Source: Heterodera schachtii (Eukaryota; Nematoda; Chromadorea; Rhabditida; Heteroderidae). Taken from it: DNA of 64,000 bases. The notes below the pieces were generated by a model. The model ran no database searches and had not been told where the DNA came from. It saw only the letters and a program-made list of their open reading frames with translations. This document shows, piece after piece, positions 1 through 13,227 of this stretch (positions within the stretch are counted from its first letter, which is position 1; every line of letters starts with the position of its first letter). Position numbers and translations under genes: made by a program. Location: the NCBI GenBank assembly GCA_023374025.1, contig SIJG01000011.1:2424071-2488070 (forward strand), in the 5' to 3' direction.

Positions 1-374
1 TAAAGATAAAAATCAAAATGTCTCCTGACCACGCCGACAAAAAATGAATTAAATATTTAAAATTTTATAATCAAAACAAAATTTTATTAGTTATAAGAAA
101 TAAAATACTGAAAATGTGCTACATTCTAAAAGCTAAAATTGAAGCAGTGTCTCAACATTGAAATTTTTTGGCTTTTTGGACTTTTTCTCTATTTGTATAC
201 ATGAGAAAGAAAATATATTGATATCAACTATACAAATAATATAGATAATATACCTTTTTATGAATTAAAATATTGCAATTGGAAAATGTTAAATGAAAAA
301 CAAAATTAAATTAGAAGATTTTCTACAAACCTTTAACCTATTCTTCTCAATTCCTCAAAAAGTAAAAAGATAAA
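1..374. other. AT-rich non-coding DNA, nothing recognised
   Basis: No open frame of useful length, no RNA gene and no repeat partner seen. The plus strand is rich in A. Confidence 0.6.
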
Positions 375-597
375 CAAGCTTAATTTAGAAAATCTATTGA
401 AAAACAAAATCACTATATTATGCCTAATTGGAAATTCTCAATTTTTAGCTATTTTCGATTTCCAAAATATTGTGAGAATACAGAGAATGTTCATGAAGTA
501 TGCACGGATAAAACCAAAAATAAACTAAGTTTCATTTATATTAATCCTTAAAGATGTATAATATAAAATAAACTAAAAGAAAAACTCATTAATAAAC
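375..597 (+). repeat. dispersed repeat R1, copy 1
   Basis: This stretch aligns by eye with 10526-10737 in the same orientation. Shared blocks in order are 'caagctta', 'ctattgaaaa/atattgaaaa', 'ttctcaatttt', 'gagaatacagaga', 'atgttcatgaagtatg/atgttcaaaaagtatg', 'aacggata/cacggata', 'ccaaaaataaacta', 'attaatcctt' and a closing 'aataaa'. The order and spacing are kept although the copies have diverged. No open frame is conserved between them, so it is treated as an old interspersed element of unknown class with no defined ends. Confidence 0.6.
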
Positions 598-1029
598 ATT
601 TTTAGGCATATTAGAGTTGTAAGTACAATGACTTTACCAAATAATTTTGACTAAATAAAATAGCTGAACATTAATTTAGTTAATAAAAAATAAAGAATAT
701 AAATCAATTATATGCAATTGTTAATTGATAGTTTTGATAAATGGAGCTGTTTCGCGATTTTATTCGATCTATGAAAAGTGGCGATATTGTAATGATAAAC
801 ATTGATTACCTACAAAAATCCATTCATCAAATAAAATCTGCGCATCCGAGGCAAATACTTAAGCAACATTTTAAGGAATATTATTAGTCATTCAATTAGA
901 GAAATATATACAAGCAAAATAAAAAAGTAAAAAAGTATAATACAATATCTTAATTAATTAAAATATTAATTATAAAGCCTGGAAATTAATAAACAACAGA
1001 AACTAAAGCATGAATATGCGCGTTAATCG
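598..1029. other. non-coding DNA, nothing recognised
   Basis: The patch at 730-860 has a slightly more complex composition (for example 'ggagctgtttcgcgatttta'), but it has no open frame and no second copy in this window. Confidence 0.5.
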
Positions 1030-1150
1030 CTGATTGGTATTTAAACAACGATAAGGTAAATTTGTGCCCATAAACTCCTCATTTGCTTGGAATGACAGGA
1101 CTCGAAAAAAGCTTACACATGGCGCCCCAAAAGTTTTTAAGCTAAATTTA
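1030..1150 (+). repeat. dispersed repeat R2, copy 1 (inverted partner at 22.2 kb)
   Basis: The reverse complement of 22141-22255 matches here. Anchors are 'cataaactcctcatt', 'ttggaat', and 'ggcgccccaaaa' at the right side, in the same order with similar spacing. The matched text is GC-richer than its surroundings. It is an interspersed repeat of unknown class; no terminal repeats or target duplication were found. Confidence 0.6.
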
Positions 1151-3396
1151 AAATAATTTTCTTTATCTTTTTAAAAAATAGATTAATGCTTTAAAAACTG
1201 CAATAAAAAATTTACCTAATTAAAAATAATTATTAATCGAAACTAATAGCAATCATTACAATTCATAAAAAATTTCAAATTTGTCAACACATAATGAAGA
1301 TAAGAAATGAGAAAATATAAAAAAGTTAAATATTTAAAATACTCCATGATGAACCTTATAGAATGATTAGTCCATATCAATTAACAAACAAGAATTTTCT
1401 AACTTACTAGAATTATTAAAACCTATATATAGAAAAAATAAGAGTTTATTAAGAAAAATTGCATAATAAATTAAGAAATTTAAAAAAAACCTTCAAATCT
1501 AAGATTATTTGTGAAGACATGGATGAAATCAATTTTAATACTACTGGAGTAAGAATTTTTAAATATTCTTCAATTAACCTAAGAGAATTTATTTCAAATA
1601 ACGAAGAATCAAATAATAAAATCCTAGTAAATAAACGAATAAATAAACGAAAAGTTATTAAATCAATCGCTAGAAATGGAACTTCCTAAATAAGCAGAAA
1701 ATCTTCGTCAGATGGGAAAACTAAAATTGTTATACAATGCATTAGGAAAGATTAGGAGTAAAAAATTATAATCATAGAATAAAAAAAGTTCAAATAAATT
1801 TAAATTCCCATATTTTTGAAGATTAGGAGAAAAACCGTCATAGCACAAAAACAATCAATTATAAGATGATTTTTATTAAAAAAATTTATAATGTAAAAAG
1901 AATCAAATTAATAGCAATTATAACAATAATTATTGTTAAATTTAAAATCTATTACATAAAGTATTCAATGTTTAACTCTTTAAATTAAAAAATGCAAATA
2001 CTTTGAGAATGAATAAATAATAATAAATGAAAATTATGAACTATTTAAATTAATAACTAGCATAAGCATTTTAAATTCAAAATATAGCATAAAAAGTCAA
2101 GCTCTTCAAGCTTATAAAATGCATGATTTAGCAATAATGTTTTTTCTAATATTAACCACTGAAATGTTTTATACTTACTTATTAAAAATTGAAAAAGCAA
2201 CAAAAATCACCATATATTCGTTTATTATTGGTCTTTGAGGTAGATATGAAAAAAAAATTATCACTGGAAATTTCGATAAATTATCAAAAATCCTCAAAAT
2301 AGTTAAAAAAGCTAAATTTTGGATTTTTTGTGGTATTTAATAAAAATTTCATTAGATAACACTCAAAAATGCAAAAAAAAAAAAAATAAGAAAAAGTTCT
2401 AAAAAGTCCAAAATATTTATTGAATATATATATTAAAATATTTTTTTTAATACTGAATGAATTATCTTCTAATATTATGAAAAATAAATCAACTTTCTTT
2501 AATTTACCAAAAGATAAATAAAGTGATTAAAGGATAAAAAAATTATAAAATAAGAATACTGAATTAATGATATTAAATGATTGATTAAAAAGTTAAGACT
2601 ATAATTTTATGCAATATGTACAAAAAAAATCTATAAATGATAAAATCTAACCTAAATTAATTTGAAAATGGAAGTATAAGCACACTCAAAAGTAAGTGAA
2701 TATTTAGTAAAAATATCCAATAAGCATAAAAAGAAAGGAATTTAAATTAATAATGAATTTAAAAAAGCAAAGTTTGCCTAAACAAGTTCACAAGCGACAA
2801 ATTAGGACAAATTAGTTCGGACATTTACGCGTGATTTCAAAATAAATAAACAACAAAATTATTTTAAAACCCAATTATTAGCTAAACAATACGAAAGTTG
2901 CGAGACCTTCATACGGAGCAATAAATTGTAAAATTTGTTTACAACTAGTAAAATTTTCAATTAACATATATGATTAAATGAATGAAAGAGATATTTGAAT
3001 TTTTAATTTAATTTTAAAACAAAATACATACTTGTAAAAATGAAAAGTTCAAGAAATTAACGAAATCCACTTGAGGAAAGTACATAATATATAAAAAAGA
3101 TTTCCATAAAAGTTGTATGTTAAGAAGTTATAATATAAAATCGTTCGTGATTATGGTCTGAAATACGGATATACATACCAAGGTAAATGTCAAACTACAA
3201 AATTAATTAAAATACTACAGAATTGGAATTAAAAATTTAATTCTTTAGAAAATTTCTTACTTTTTGAATGTAATGCGAAGCGATGTCTTGCTTTTAATTA
3301 AATTAATTTATCAGTAAAATAAGAAATAAAGCAGTAATATCGGCTGTTCATACGCCTAATCTTAAAATCATATGAATATTTAAACTATAAATTAAA
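1151..3396. other. A-rich non-coding DNA
   Basis: About 2.2 kb with strong plus-strand A excess and no gene. The longest open stretch, 1459-1689, begins at a TTG rather than an ATG and encodes lysine/asparagine/isoleucine text expected by chance here. No repeat partner was recognised in the window. Confidence 0.55.
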
Positions 3397-3480
3397 TAGG
3401 GTTGCACCCCCGACCCAAAGCTTTCAATGAAGACCCGATCTTCTTTGTTCTAAACCCAACAAAGCAAGATTAAATTTAAG
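3397..3480 (+). mobile_element. solitary hAT-like terminus with GACCC word (fragment)
   Basis: The sequence 'tagggttgcacccccgaccc' opens abruptly out of AT-rich DNA and is followed by more GACCC ('gaagacccgatc') and 'aaacccaaca'. A TAGGG start followed at once by a repeated GC-rich word is the design of the better-preserved hAT-like elements in this window. The opposite end and a target duplication were not found, so this is at best a truncated copy. Confidence 0.35.
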
Positions 3481-4257
3481 AAATTCATTCAGATGAATAA
3501 TCTAAAAATACAATTAGATGAAAAAATATATAATACAGAAAAATTACCTTATAATAATTATATTGAATAAAATATAAGTTGTATTGTAATGATAGCTTCA
3601 CACGGTTGGTATGAGGACGAGTCTTATTTAATTTTAAAAGCCTTAATTAATGATAATCATACGATAAAGTTAAAAAATTTTGAAAAAATATTGGAGCTCT
3701 TTGCAGCAAATCACTAAATAGATTAAAAATTATATGCTTAAATAACTAATATATTTTATTTCTTATTATAAAATTCCTAAATGATACCCACCATATAAAA
3801 TTTCAGTAATATGTGCGTATGCTGAAACAGTGGCTGAGAAACTAAATCACATTAAGAGTTTCAAAATATATAAATTTTTTAATGTTAAAAATTTTAATGT
3901 ACATAAGAAATTATGAAATTCATAACGTTTTACATGTGAAACAAATGTAGAAACGTTTTGTCTGCAAAAATTTAAATCTCTATTAAATAGAATAAAATAG
4001 ATTGCAAATTAATCATCCACCTTATATGGCGATTATTATTATAATTTGAATCATTTGATAAAAAGCTGACTTACGCAAAAATAAATTGATTCAGTGGAGC
4101 CTAATCGTGCGAAGAAGACTTTAAATGGTCTAATGGCAAGTTAAATATTACTTTAATTGATCAAGGTTACAAATTTCCATTTGCTTCTAATCAATTTCAT
4201 TGGATATTATCCAGTAATTCAGCATTTTTTGTGATATAAAATTTATGAAATGTTAAT
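3481..4257. other. non-coding DNA, nothing recognised
   Basis: Stops occur in all frames. Two mildly GC-richer patches (3595-3625 and 4020-4130) have no partner in the window and no coding signal. Confidence 0.5.
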
Positions 4258-4514
4258 GCTTGCGAGATCGAGTGCATCATATTAATGTGCTTTCATTTTT
4301 AATTAACTCTAGAAATAACGCCAGTTTGTAACCATACCAAAAAGAGTTGAAAAATGGCTTACAGATTGAGAATGCCACCACCGTTTCCAGTTTTTAATTA
4401 TATTTTGTATATTCAAAAAAATGTATTTCTATTTATTTAATTTTTTCTTATATTTATGGTTTTAAAATTTTTTTTTTAATTTTTTGATTTATTTTTTAAC
4501 CTAACCGATAATCC
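4258..4514 (+). repeat. dispersed repeat R3, copy 1
   Basis: It matches 38529-38820 in direct orientation. Shared blocks are 'cttgcgag.tcgag', 'taatatgtgc/taatgtgc', 'gttgaaaaatggct', 'cagcttttt/cagttttt' with 'aattatattttg/ag', 'atattcaaaaa', 'atttcta', 'tatggttttaaaa' and a final 'tttttaacct'. Copy 2 carries about 30-50 extra bases in the left third. The class is unknown and no coding frame is conserved. Confidence 0.6.
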
Positions 4515-7205
4515 AAAAATGCAAAATTAAAATTCAAACTTTACTTTAGCAATATGAATATAATTGAGTAGCGAGAGATAAATTAAAACAAACTTTTATT
4601 TAAAAAAAGAGAAAAATAATTAAATATTTTTTAAAATTTATATTGAATATCATAGATATACTTCAAATTTGGATTTGAAAAATAGGTAAAATCAACTGTT
4701 TGTGGATTTATTTATTTGAGGAAAAAATTATTGGAGTATGATAATAAATTAAATTGTTGATAGGTGGAAAAAAAGAAAACTTATTACGAGGCAGAGGCAG
4801 ACCATTAAAAAGGAATGAAAAACAATGAAAAAAAATATATAATTGATAAAAAAACTAAATCGGAGTGTCAGAAAAATATTGTGTTTTAAAATGTATAAAA
4901 AGGTTTAACATCAAAAGGTGAAAGAGAAAGTGATAAAAAAGTGCATACAATCTATAGCAGTTTTTTTAATTTCTAAAATAAATGATTTGCGTGCTAAAAT
5001 TGAAATATTATTTTTATTTAGGAAAAAATATAATTGCAGTGTTTTAACCAATTATAAAAAAGGATTTTTAAAATTAATTTACATAATCACAAAACAATGA
5101 GCAAAAGAGCAGAAAATTTAAAATATTTTTAACGGAAGAGTTTGTTATAATAAAAAAATAATAAATCATCACAAAATATACTAAATTTGTTAGGTAAAAT
5201 TTGTCGGGAATAAATAAGTTTAATGTCTAATGGAGTTCAAATAATTGAAAGAGATGAGAGCAGCTTTTGACTTGCCATTGATATTAAGCTGGGAAGCATG
5301 AGGTCAACTTTTTATAAACATTTAAAATGTTATTTATTTATCCATAAAAAAACCTATGAATTTTTAAACTACATTCAAAAAATAATAGATAAAAAATAAT
5401 ATGCAATAAATTTAATATGAAAGAAAAATAAAAATAACATTTTTGAGTTTTGACTATTTTCTGAAAATGAGAAAAAAAATATTTAAACCTGAATTGAATA
5501 AACTTTTTTAAAAGTTGATTACAAATATTTGAAATTTGAAAAAACATCTCTAAAATAAAAATTTAATCTTTCACAAAAAAGTTCAGAAAGACAAACAAAA
5601 AGTATTGATCTTCAGAAAATAAATAATTCTATAGATTTTTATTCGTTTTAATATAAGACATGTTAAATTTATTTCAATAAAATTTTAATTAGATAACTAA
5701 AAAAATTAAATAAAAATCCTTAAATATAACTAATAATTATTTAAAGATAAATATGCTAATAAAATAAAAGACATAATTAAAAATTATATATTTGTTTTAA
5801 AACAAGATTAATAACATAAACATTTTTCAAAATAAGGAATCATAATATCATATTATCTAATCATATAATAAATGTAAATTTCTATGCGACCAATAAATAA
5901 AAATTCAGTCAAGAAGAGAGGAATAAAAAAAATAATTAATTGCATTACATTAAACTAATAAAACAAACAAAATAATCTTCTTAACCTATGATGGATGACT
6001 AAAGAAAGGTAAATCCAAATATTTATTGTCATAATAAAATAAATATAAAACTCAACTTACATTAAATACGAAAGATATAATCCTAACAATCCTATCTGAA
6101 ATAGTTTAATAATCTTAAATTTACATTTATTATATTAAAATTTCTATGACAGAGTTTTGAATCAATAAGAGAAAAGCTAATACTTACTTAATTTACATAA
6201 AAGAATTTGTCCGCCAATTTAAAAGCAACTCTTTTTAACCATATAAAATAAAAAGTTGCTTGATCCAAAAATAATTCAAAGGGTAAAGAATTATTTTATC
6301 CATTCAACTTTTTTTTAAAATTAACTAATATGAATAGGACTGTTAAAAAGCTATTCAACTAAATTTAATTACTCGAAAAACATTTAAGTAATATTTTAAA
6401 ATGAAAATATTATTAAATTTACTTTTTTTTCGCCGATGTACAAAACCAGCAATTCAGCCCTGCAAATGCCATTGAAAATTTTTCTGATATTTACTCGTTG
6501 AATCTTTTAAATAAATAAGAAATTGGTAAATTTTATTTAAAAAATTTATAAAATTATTGGATAATATTATTTCAATAAATGATTTTTGAATAATTATAAA
6601 TATTTTTCGATAAAAATTTTATGAAATTGTTCAAACTTTGATATTTAAATTTTATCAATAACTTAAAATGAAAATATTAAATAATGTATATTTACTACAG
6701 TTAATAAACAAAATAATTGAAAATTGACATAGATTTTGTCAATTCAGTAGTTAGTTTATTTAATTATGATTATGTATAGATAAAAATAAATTTATTTGAA
6801 TCATAAAAATCTTTAATAATTATGTCATTTATTTTAAAACTGAAAAATGATAATTAAATATTGGAAATGAGAAAATACTTAATCTAATTTGAAGGTACAG
6901 TAAAAAATACCAATAAATGTAAAAGAAAAAAATGAATAAATTTGAAAAATGAATTATCAACGAAAAAAATTACGAAAGCGATTCATTTTTCACTGAGATT
7001 GATTCAGCTCAAGAAATGGATTAAGAAAAATATTGTTAAATTTTACCAGTTTATTTAAATATAAATTTATGCTATGTCATAAATATAAAATTGCAAAACG
7101 GAGTCAATATTAAAAATCATAAATAATATTTTTTAAACATAACACCAAAAACATAAAAATTTATAGCAAGTTAAAATTTACTATTTTGATATGTGAATAA
7201 ATATT
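4515..7205. other. A-rich non-coding DNA
   Basis: About 2.7 kb without a gene. The open stretches at 4918-5100 (plus) and 5338-5547 (minus) are low-complexity K/I/F/L/Y text with no family resemblance. A short GC-richer patch at 6430-6470 ('ccagcaattcagccctgcaa') has no partner. Confidence 0.55.
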
Positions 7206-7440
7206 TAACTTTTTTTTCGGTTTTAACCGAAATTTATGAAATAAATCTAATAAAACGAAAAGTTAAACCTTAAAAATCGGCCTGAAAATTTACAGAAAAA
7301 TGCATCTCTATAATGAAAAATTTTCAGCACCTATTTCGGTCTAATATCAGAAATTTCATAACAAAAACCCAATAAAAACGAAAAATACATCCCTAAGAAT
7401 CGATCCCAAAAATTTCATTAAAAATTGAAACAAATTAAAT
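7206..7440 (+). repeat. two tandem ~120-bp units carrying the TTAGGG(G/A)TGTA box
   Basis: Unit 1 begins near 7218 ('cggttttaaccgaaattta') and unit 2 near 7338 ('cggtctaatatcagaaattt'). Each continues with '(t)aataaaa(a)cgaaaa'. Unit 2 contains 'catccctaagaatcgatccc', the reverse complement of the box found in the 23.0-, 38.0- and 53.1-kb elements; unit 1 has a decayed version ('accttaaaaatcggcc'). This is probably the remains of a hAT-like element body. No termini were found. Confidence 0.5.
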
Positions 7441-8225
7441 TAAAATCGACTTATTTTAGATATAAATTAGTTGATTTATTATTAATTATATTTTTTCTAA
7501 ATATTTTTGATCAAAATCTTATAATATAAATTTTTAATCATATTTTAAATTCTTATGTGTAATTTTTTCATTATAATTCTTTTATTAAATCTTCTTGCAA
7601 ATAGGTGCCCGATCTCGTGAATGCAAATTCGAATTTTATTTGTATTTGGTTTTAGTTCGATTATAATTTATTTTGCTAAGGGATACATCATGTTATTTCT
7701 TTTGTGAAAAAATTAAATAATATTTAATACCTGAGTCCTCACATATCTTATACCGCGATCCATAATCGTGGAATCAATTCCTGATTATTTAAAATATTTT
7801 CATTTTTTAAGTTTAATATAAGTTAAAATATTTTATAAATACGTGTGATAAAAAAATTATTTCTTTTTTTACTTTTTAAAGAGATTTTTGATTTGATAAT
7901 TTATTTCATTCATTGGTCAGCGCCACAAAAATATTTTGAACTAATGAACATTTAATCATTTATTTATAATGCCCAATATGTAAATTTTTTTCTCTTTTTA
8001 GCATTTATATATTTTTTTGTCTTAATCTTTTATGAATTAAATTAGATAATTCCAAATAATTTTCTTTTTATTTTAAGGAGTCTATCATAAGGATTTAATA
8101 ATTTTCTGAATTCAAAGATGAAATAATATTATAAATTCTTTTTTGGGTAAAAAAATTTGATTATATTTGATAATATTTATTTTTAATTTATTTTTAATTT
8201 TATTAAGTAATTAAACTTATTGTTG
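7441..8225. other. non-coding DNA, nothing recognised
   Basis: The composition switches to T-rich on the plus strand in this stretch. No gene or repeat partner was seen. Confidence 0.5.
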
Positions 8226-8625
8226 TTCCTAATTGTCCCTCTTTTGAGCACGTTTCATTTTAATTTCTAGGATTTAACATTATTTTTTTCATCTATGTAT
8301 AAAAATAAAATATTTTTATCTGCATTTTAAAGACTTTTGATTTGACAAATCGAACCTTTAATAAGATTAATATTGTTGCATAATCATAGGATTAATATTT
8401 TTAAATTATTCTTAATATTATGGCTAATGTTAAATTGCGAAAGAGCAAAGATTATGAAGATTAATGATCTTATACAATCTTGCCTCTCTTCCAATCCAAA
8501 TTCTTCAATATCGCGTAGACCTGTTATAGAGGAGCTGTTATTATTAATTTTTTGAAATTTCTTGACAATTTTAAATATTCACATGGATTTTATCATATAT
8601 AAAATTTTATTACTTATTATAAATC
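8226..8625 (+). repeat. dispersed repeat R4, copy 1 (internally deleted)
   Basis: This is nearly identical to the first 350 bp and last 40 bp of 15315-15865. About 150 bp present in copy 2 (15675-15822) are absent here, with the join inside 'ggattttatcatat'. An open frame at 8373-8555 (60 codons, TTG start) lies inside it. In copy 2 the same frame is broken by a one-base insertion ('gcgaaaagag' for 'gcgaaagag') and further indels, so the repeat is not coding. It is either a recent interspersed repeat or a segmental duplication. Confidence 0.85.
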
Positions 8626-8729
8626 GTATTATACTTATAGATAATAAAATTTTATATTTTGATATTTCTCGATAGCTCTATGCATTAATTCGGTAGAAAG
8701 TTTTATACAAAATTATTTTTAGTTCCGAT

Positions 8730-8940
8730 TTTTTTAAGTAAATGACAGTTCAACAAACTTTTATGATTTTCTGTAATTCTATTTATCCAATTTACTTTAA
8801 AAATAATGATGCTAGAAGTTGCAATAGTCTCATAAGTTTTCTTGTTTGAAATGAAGTCAGTTGACTGATTAAAACTATAATGATTATTATTAAGTTAAAG
8901 ATTCAATAATTAATAAATAAAGATTTATATTTTATTAGAA
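8730..8940 (+). repeat. dispersed repeat R5, copy 1
   Basis: It matches 41118-41330 in direct orientation. Anchors are 'aaatgacagt', 'ttatgattt.ctg.aattcta', 'tttatccaatttact', 'aataatga.gcta.aagttgc', 'ttttcttgtttgaaa.gaag', 'cagtt' and 'taataattaata'. The two copies are clearly homologous over about 200 bp. The class is unknown and it has no defined ends. It lies 105 bp after R4 copy 1, but R4 copy 2 has no R5 next to it. Confidence 0.75.
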
Positions 8941-9703
8941 ATTTTTATATAAATTTTGTTTATTTTTTAAATATAAGCGAATAAGATATTTTTTAGTTTA
9001 AAATAGGTAATTAAAATGGGTTTGAGATAAAAAAATTTAAATTATACTTGTATTTAATTAGTCGCTTTTATAAAGTGCTTTGCATGAAGAAAAACATTCT
9101 TCTTTGTTGTCGAATGTTGCATATTATATTTAAATTTTATATTTCAAATAAATTGTAACAATTTTCAAATTGGCATAGAAAGCTTTATCAATTTTACAAA
9201 AAAGAAATCTGTAAATATTAGGAGGATGAATGCCATATTTTTAATCCAGATAAAAGCTCGTTGATTTAAAAAAAGATTTTTTTCATTGACAAATTGATGT
9301 AAAAATCAATTGTGCATTTTTTCATTCAGGTTCATTTTACTTATGATTTTACCAAGTTTTTTTCCATTAAAAACTCAATCATTTTTTGTTTATTCTTCAT
9401 GGAAATAAAATATTTAGTAATTAAGCGTTACTAAAAATAAAAAATCGATTATTTATCAATCACTTCTTTAACTATTTTATTCATTATTTATTTATCGTTT
9501 GATTAATTTGCGTTCATAAAATGCAAATTCTAATTACCTATGCTTTAATTTTCTATTAAAATAATTAAACCGAAATAAATTGCAATCTTTTTTTCCTTCG
9601 CGTCGTTTTCTATTGATTTTCATTTAAGTTAATGAAAAGATGGAAGATATTTTAAAAATTTATGAATTTCCAATTTTTTTCGAAATAATTTATAATAAAT
9701 TTC
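8941..9703. other. non-coding DNA, nothing recognised
   Basis: AT-rich, with stops in all frames and no repeat partner noticed. Confidence 0.5.
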
Positions 9704-10090
9704 ATGTTTAAAAAACATTTTTCATTGCAAATTTCGCCCAAGTTTTATGAAGATTTTCCCGGTGCCCCTTACTCATTTCTGAAATTTTATGCAAAGCAAA
9801 AATTTCTTTTAAATTTAATTTTTATGCTTGAAATTTATATTGAAAAATCTGTTAACAAATCCCAACAAATTTTCAAAATTTCCCTCGGAGCGACGAGTTA
9901 TGACTTGTTTAAATTGACACAATTTTGGTTCTTATTTCTTAAACATATTCATTATTTTGATTTTGTGTCAATACCTTATCTAAGTTTGCCGCCAAATTCT
10001 GTCATTTTTGGGACAAAAACTTGTGTGAAATGGAAGAGATATTTTTGATCAAACAAATTGTAAAAATAACTGATTTGAAGCAAAGAATCA
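9704..10090 (+). repeat. decayed copy of the 19.7-20.2 kb element body
   Basis: Landmarks occur in the same order as at 19750-20220. They are a degenerate first hairpin site ('ttttcccggtgccccttact'), 'gaaatt.ttt' text, a second one ('tttccctcggagcgacgagt'), then 'aaattgtaaaaataa' followed by 'gatttgaagca'. The last block is nearly identical to 20189-20214. A 114-codon frame starting at an ATG at 9704 runs through this region; because the region is a decayed non-coding repeat, I treat that frame as accidental. The similarity is weak outside the landmarks. Confidence 0.5.
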
Positions 10091-10525
10091 AATATTATGC
10101 TTTAAATGAAACTATGAAATTTTTGATAAATGAAAATAATTGACCTTTTTCAAAAAATATAAATTTAAATTAACTAAGTTTGGAAATAATTTCATAAACC
10201 ATAAAGGTTATAAAATTTATTTGATACATTGTGGATAATGTAATAAAATATTAAAATTTATAAAACATTTTTGTTTCAAAATTATGACAAAAAGTGATAG
10301 AAATTTTTTTTTTTTTGAGTTTCTCTATCAATAACTTTTTGAATCTAATGAATAAAATTTTAAATGCAAAGCACATTAGTATCATAGCATCTCAACTACT
10401 TTTCTGAGAATAAGAAATTAAAATACTTCATCAATTATTTAAAACTTACTGAGAACATAAAGGATGAGAAATTGAATTAAATTTCTAACAGAGCGAAAAA
10501 AAATTCAAAAAATTTTAAAAAAATG
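10091..10525. other. non-coding DNA, nothing recognised
   Basis: AT-rich with a poly-T run near 10306. No gene or partner was seen. Confidence 0.5.
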
Positions 10526-10737
10526 CAAGCTTATTTATGATAATATATTGAAAACACTAGATTATGGCAGAATGGAAGTTCTCAATTTTCAGAAACTTTT
10601 GATTTCAAACTAATGTCGAGAATACAGAGATGTTCAAAAAGTATGAACGGATAAAGCCAAAAATAAACTAAAAAATTGACATTAATCCTTCAAATATATA
10701 TACATATATAACACTAAAGAGAAAATTATTAATAAAA
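10526..10737 (+). repeat. dispersed repeat R1, copy 2
   Basis: Direct-orientation partner of 375-597, sharing the blocks listed there. The copies differ by many substitutions and small indels, so the repeat is old. Confidence 0.6.
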
Positions 10738-13227
10738 TTCGGTGAACAAATTCAGTCGGGTCTTAGAGACGCCGAATCGGTGCTTGAATGTCCGGAACTT
10801 ATGCTGGAAATTATCCAAAATTCAAATAAAATTTAAACTTAGTTTAATAGAACGAAATTATAAAAAAAAAAATTCGATTTCCAGTTATTTTTGAATCATA
10901 TGCATTTATATTTATATTCTATAATTTTATAATGAAAAACTAACATAAATTATTTTCTAATTAGAAAATAAAAGCATATTTATCTAAACCTAAAAGTTAT
11001 ACCTGAAATTCCTATTTTAATTTAATACATAATAATTATAATTGATATGTTTCTTAACCTTTTTGAAAATATTTAATTTAAAGGAAATAACTTCAAAAGT
11101 ACGATAATAATATTTAATCCAAAATGGAGAAAAACAAATTCAACAATATTGCTAAATTCATTTTAAAATTATAAATAGATTATTTTTCTACAGCAATACC
11201 CAAAGCGAAACATTGTTATTACCTTTCTTAGTTCCCATAATTTAATGGACCAAGGTCCAGACAAAATTTGGCTATCGTCGAGTTAATAAAAAGAATATTT
11301 TTCGAACCCGAAAAAGACATTATCACCTAATCGACTATAATTTTTTCATAAGTATGCTTCTTAAATAAAAAGTATATACTAAAAATTAATTAAATAGCAA
11401 TCCTTTTAAAATATACCTGTAATTTCCTATTTTAATTCAATACATAAATAATTATAATTGTATTGTGTTTTGATGCACACGCATTGTATACAGTACAGAG
11501 AAAGGCTTTTCTTTGCCAGGATAAATTTGAAGTAAATATAAGTCATAATTTCATCAAAAATCATATGCAGATCAAGTGATTGATTACTTTTTGTGAACCG
11601 AAACCACGAAAAGATTCTGTAACGAAAAATAATTTAACAAAATGAACTTTTCAAAAATAAATAAACTGAAATTACTAATTATTTTTAATAAATTATTGCT
11701 CAATTGATGGCGAGAAATAAGTTCATGCAGTCAGACTAGAAAGCGAAAAAATTAAAAAGTTTTAAATATAACTTAAAAATTCGAAAAATATACGAGAAAT
11801 GATAATTTAAAAACTATCGTCAATTTGTATAATTGTGAAGAGCTTACATTTGATTAAATTAAATCTATTAAAAAGACCAAAAAAGTAACAAAATTAATAA
11901 ATGGAATAAATATCTAAAAATATAAAGAGAGAGATTTAACTAGTTTTAAATAAATTTTTCATTTATTTTTAATTATATTATGTTAATTTAATAAACACTT
12001 TAGCCTAAAATGTAACATTTGTAATTAAATTCCAAAATTTTATGAAATTGGGGATTTCTATAATTTCTGAGTGATTTCATTCTTGGATAACTCAAAAATT
12101 GTTATAAATTGATATCATTCCAACCAAATTTCGTTTCAAGAAACTAAGTTCTTATTATAAAAAAAATAATTAAAATTGAAATATTACAAATAGCAATAAA
12201 ACAAATTTGGGTAATTTTTTACTATATATTTATAAAATATTTACAAAAAAAATACAATTTTTTCTATTATATTATATTATGTTGTTTAAATAATCATTTA
12301 ATACTTATTACTCAGCTATATGCCAAATGATAAAATAGTTAAATTTAATAATTATGAAATATTAGAAGAAATATATATACATTATTTTTGGTCATAATTT
12401 TGCCTCAATTCGGACAATGCATTAAGCAGGGAACAAACATTTTTTCATTTATAAATGCGCATTTCTTTAAATATTTGGGGTAACTTTTTAAATTAAATTT
12501 TCATTTTTTTCGCATAATTATTATAATAAAAATAAATCTGTGGGATTTTTCACGTGATAATCGTATCACAAATTACGATTAACAACAAATTGTTATTAAT
12601 TTCAGAAACTTATAAATTTTTAATTTAGAAAAATGTTGTATTTTATTGTATTGTTGTTTATTTTGAGGAACAATTTGGGAGTTTTTTTTCTTGATATAAT
12701 CTTGCAAAATTTTCGCATCAAATGATGGTCAAAAAACCTTTGTTTGCAAATTTTAACAACGATTTTTTTTGTGGTTTATTGAGAATAATTAATAATTTAG
12801 TTTTGGATAGATATTTTCATTAGGTCAGTCGTCACATTTGCAGAAGTTGAATTAATTTTTCTTTTTAATGTATCTTCTTGCTCTGGTGGTCCGGTTCTTT
12901 CTTTCACAATTTCAGTCTTAAATTCTCCTTTTCATATAAAAAGTAAAAATTTCGAAGAAAATCGCTTCGGGTACTCTTTGTTAAGTCAACTTCATCTCTG
13001 ATCCACTATTTTTAAAATCTAATTATTTATATTCAAATGAAAAAAAATTTCCATTTCATTATGTTAATTGATCCGCTGATTTATTGTTTTTTTACATTTA
13101 TATTTTAATTACCTACATCTTTTATTTGCTTCGTCGTCAATTTTTCTTTCCTACCTGGCGTGTTGGCAAATAATTTAGCATATTTCTTGCTACATTTAAT
13201 TTCATTTTTTAAATATTTCTTAATTTA
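10738..13227. other. non-coding DNA with one short direct repeat
   Basis: About 2.5 kb without a gene. A 45-50-bp direct repeat is present at 10998-11044 and 11411-11460 (shared 'tatacctg.aatt.cctatt', 'ttaattcaatacat' and 'aataattataattg'). Short GC-richer patches at 10740-10810, 11225-11340 and 12870-12910 have no partner in the window. Confidence 0.5.

Noticed and set aside
8373..8555. 60-codon frame
   Set aside because: Starts at TTG and is disrupted by indels in the near-identical copy at 15.3 kb.
9704..10048. 114-codon ATG frame
   Set aside because: It lies in a decayed copy of the element body at 19.7-20.2 kb, including two degenerate hairpin sites; no family resemblance.
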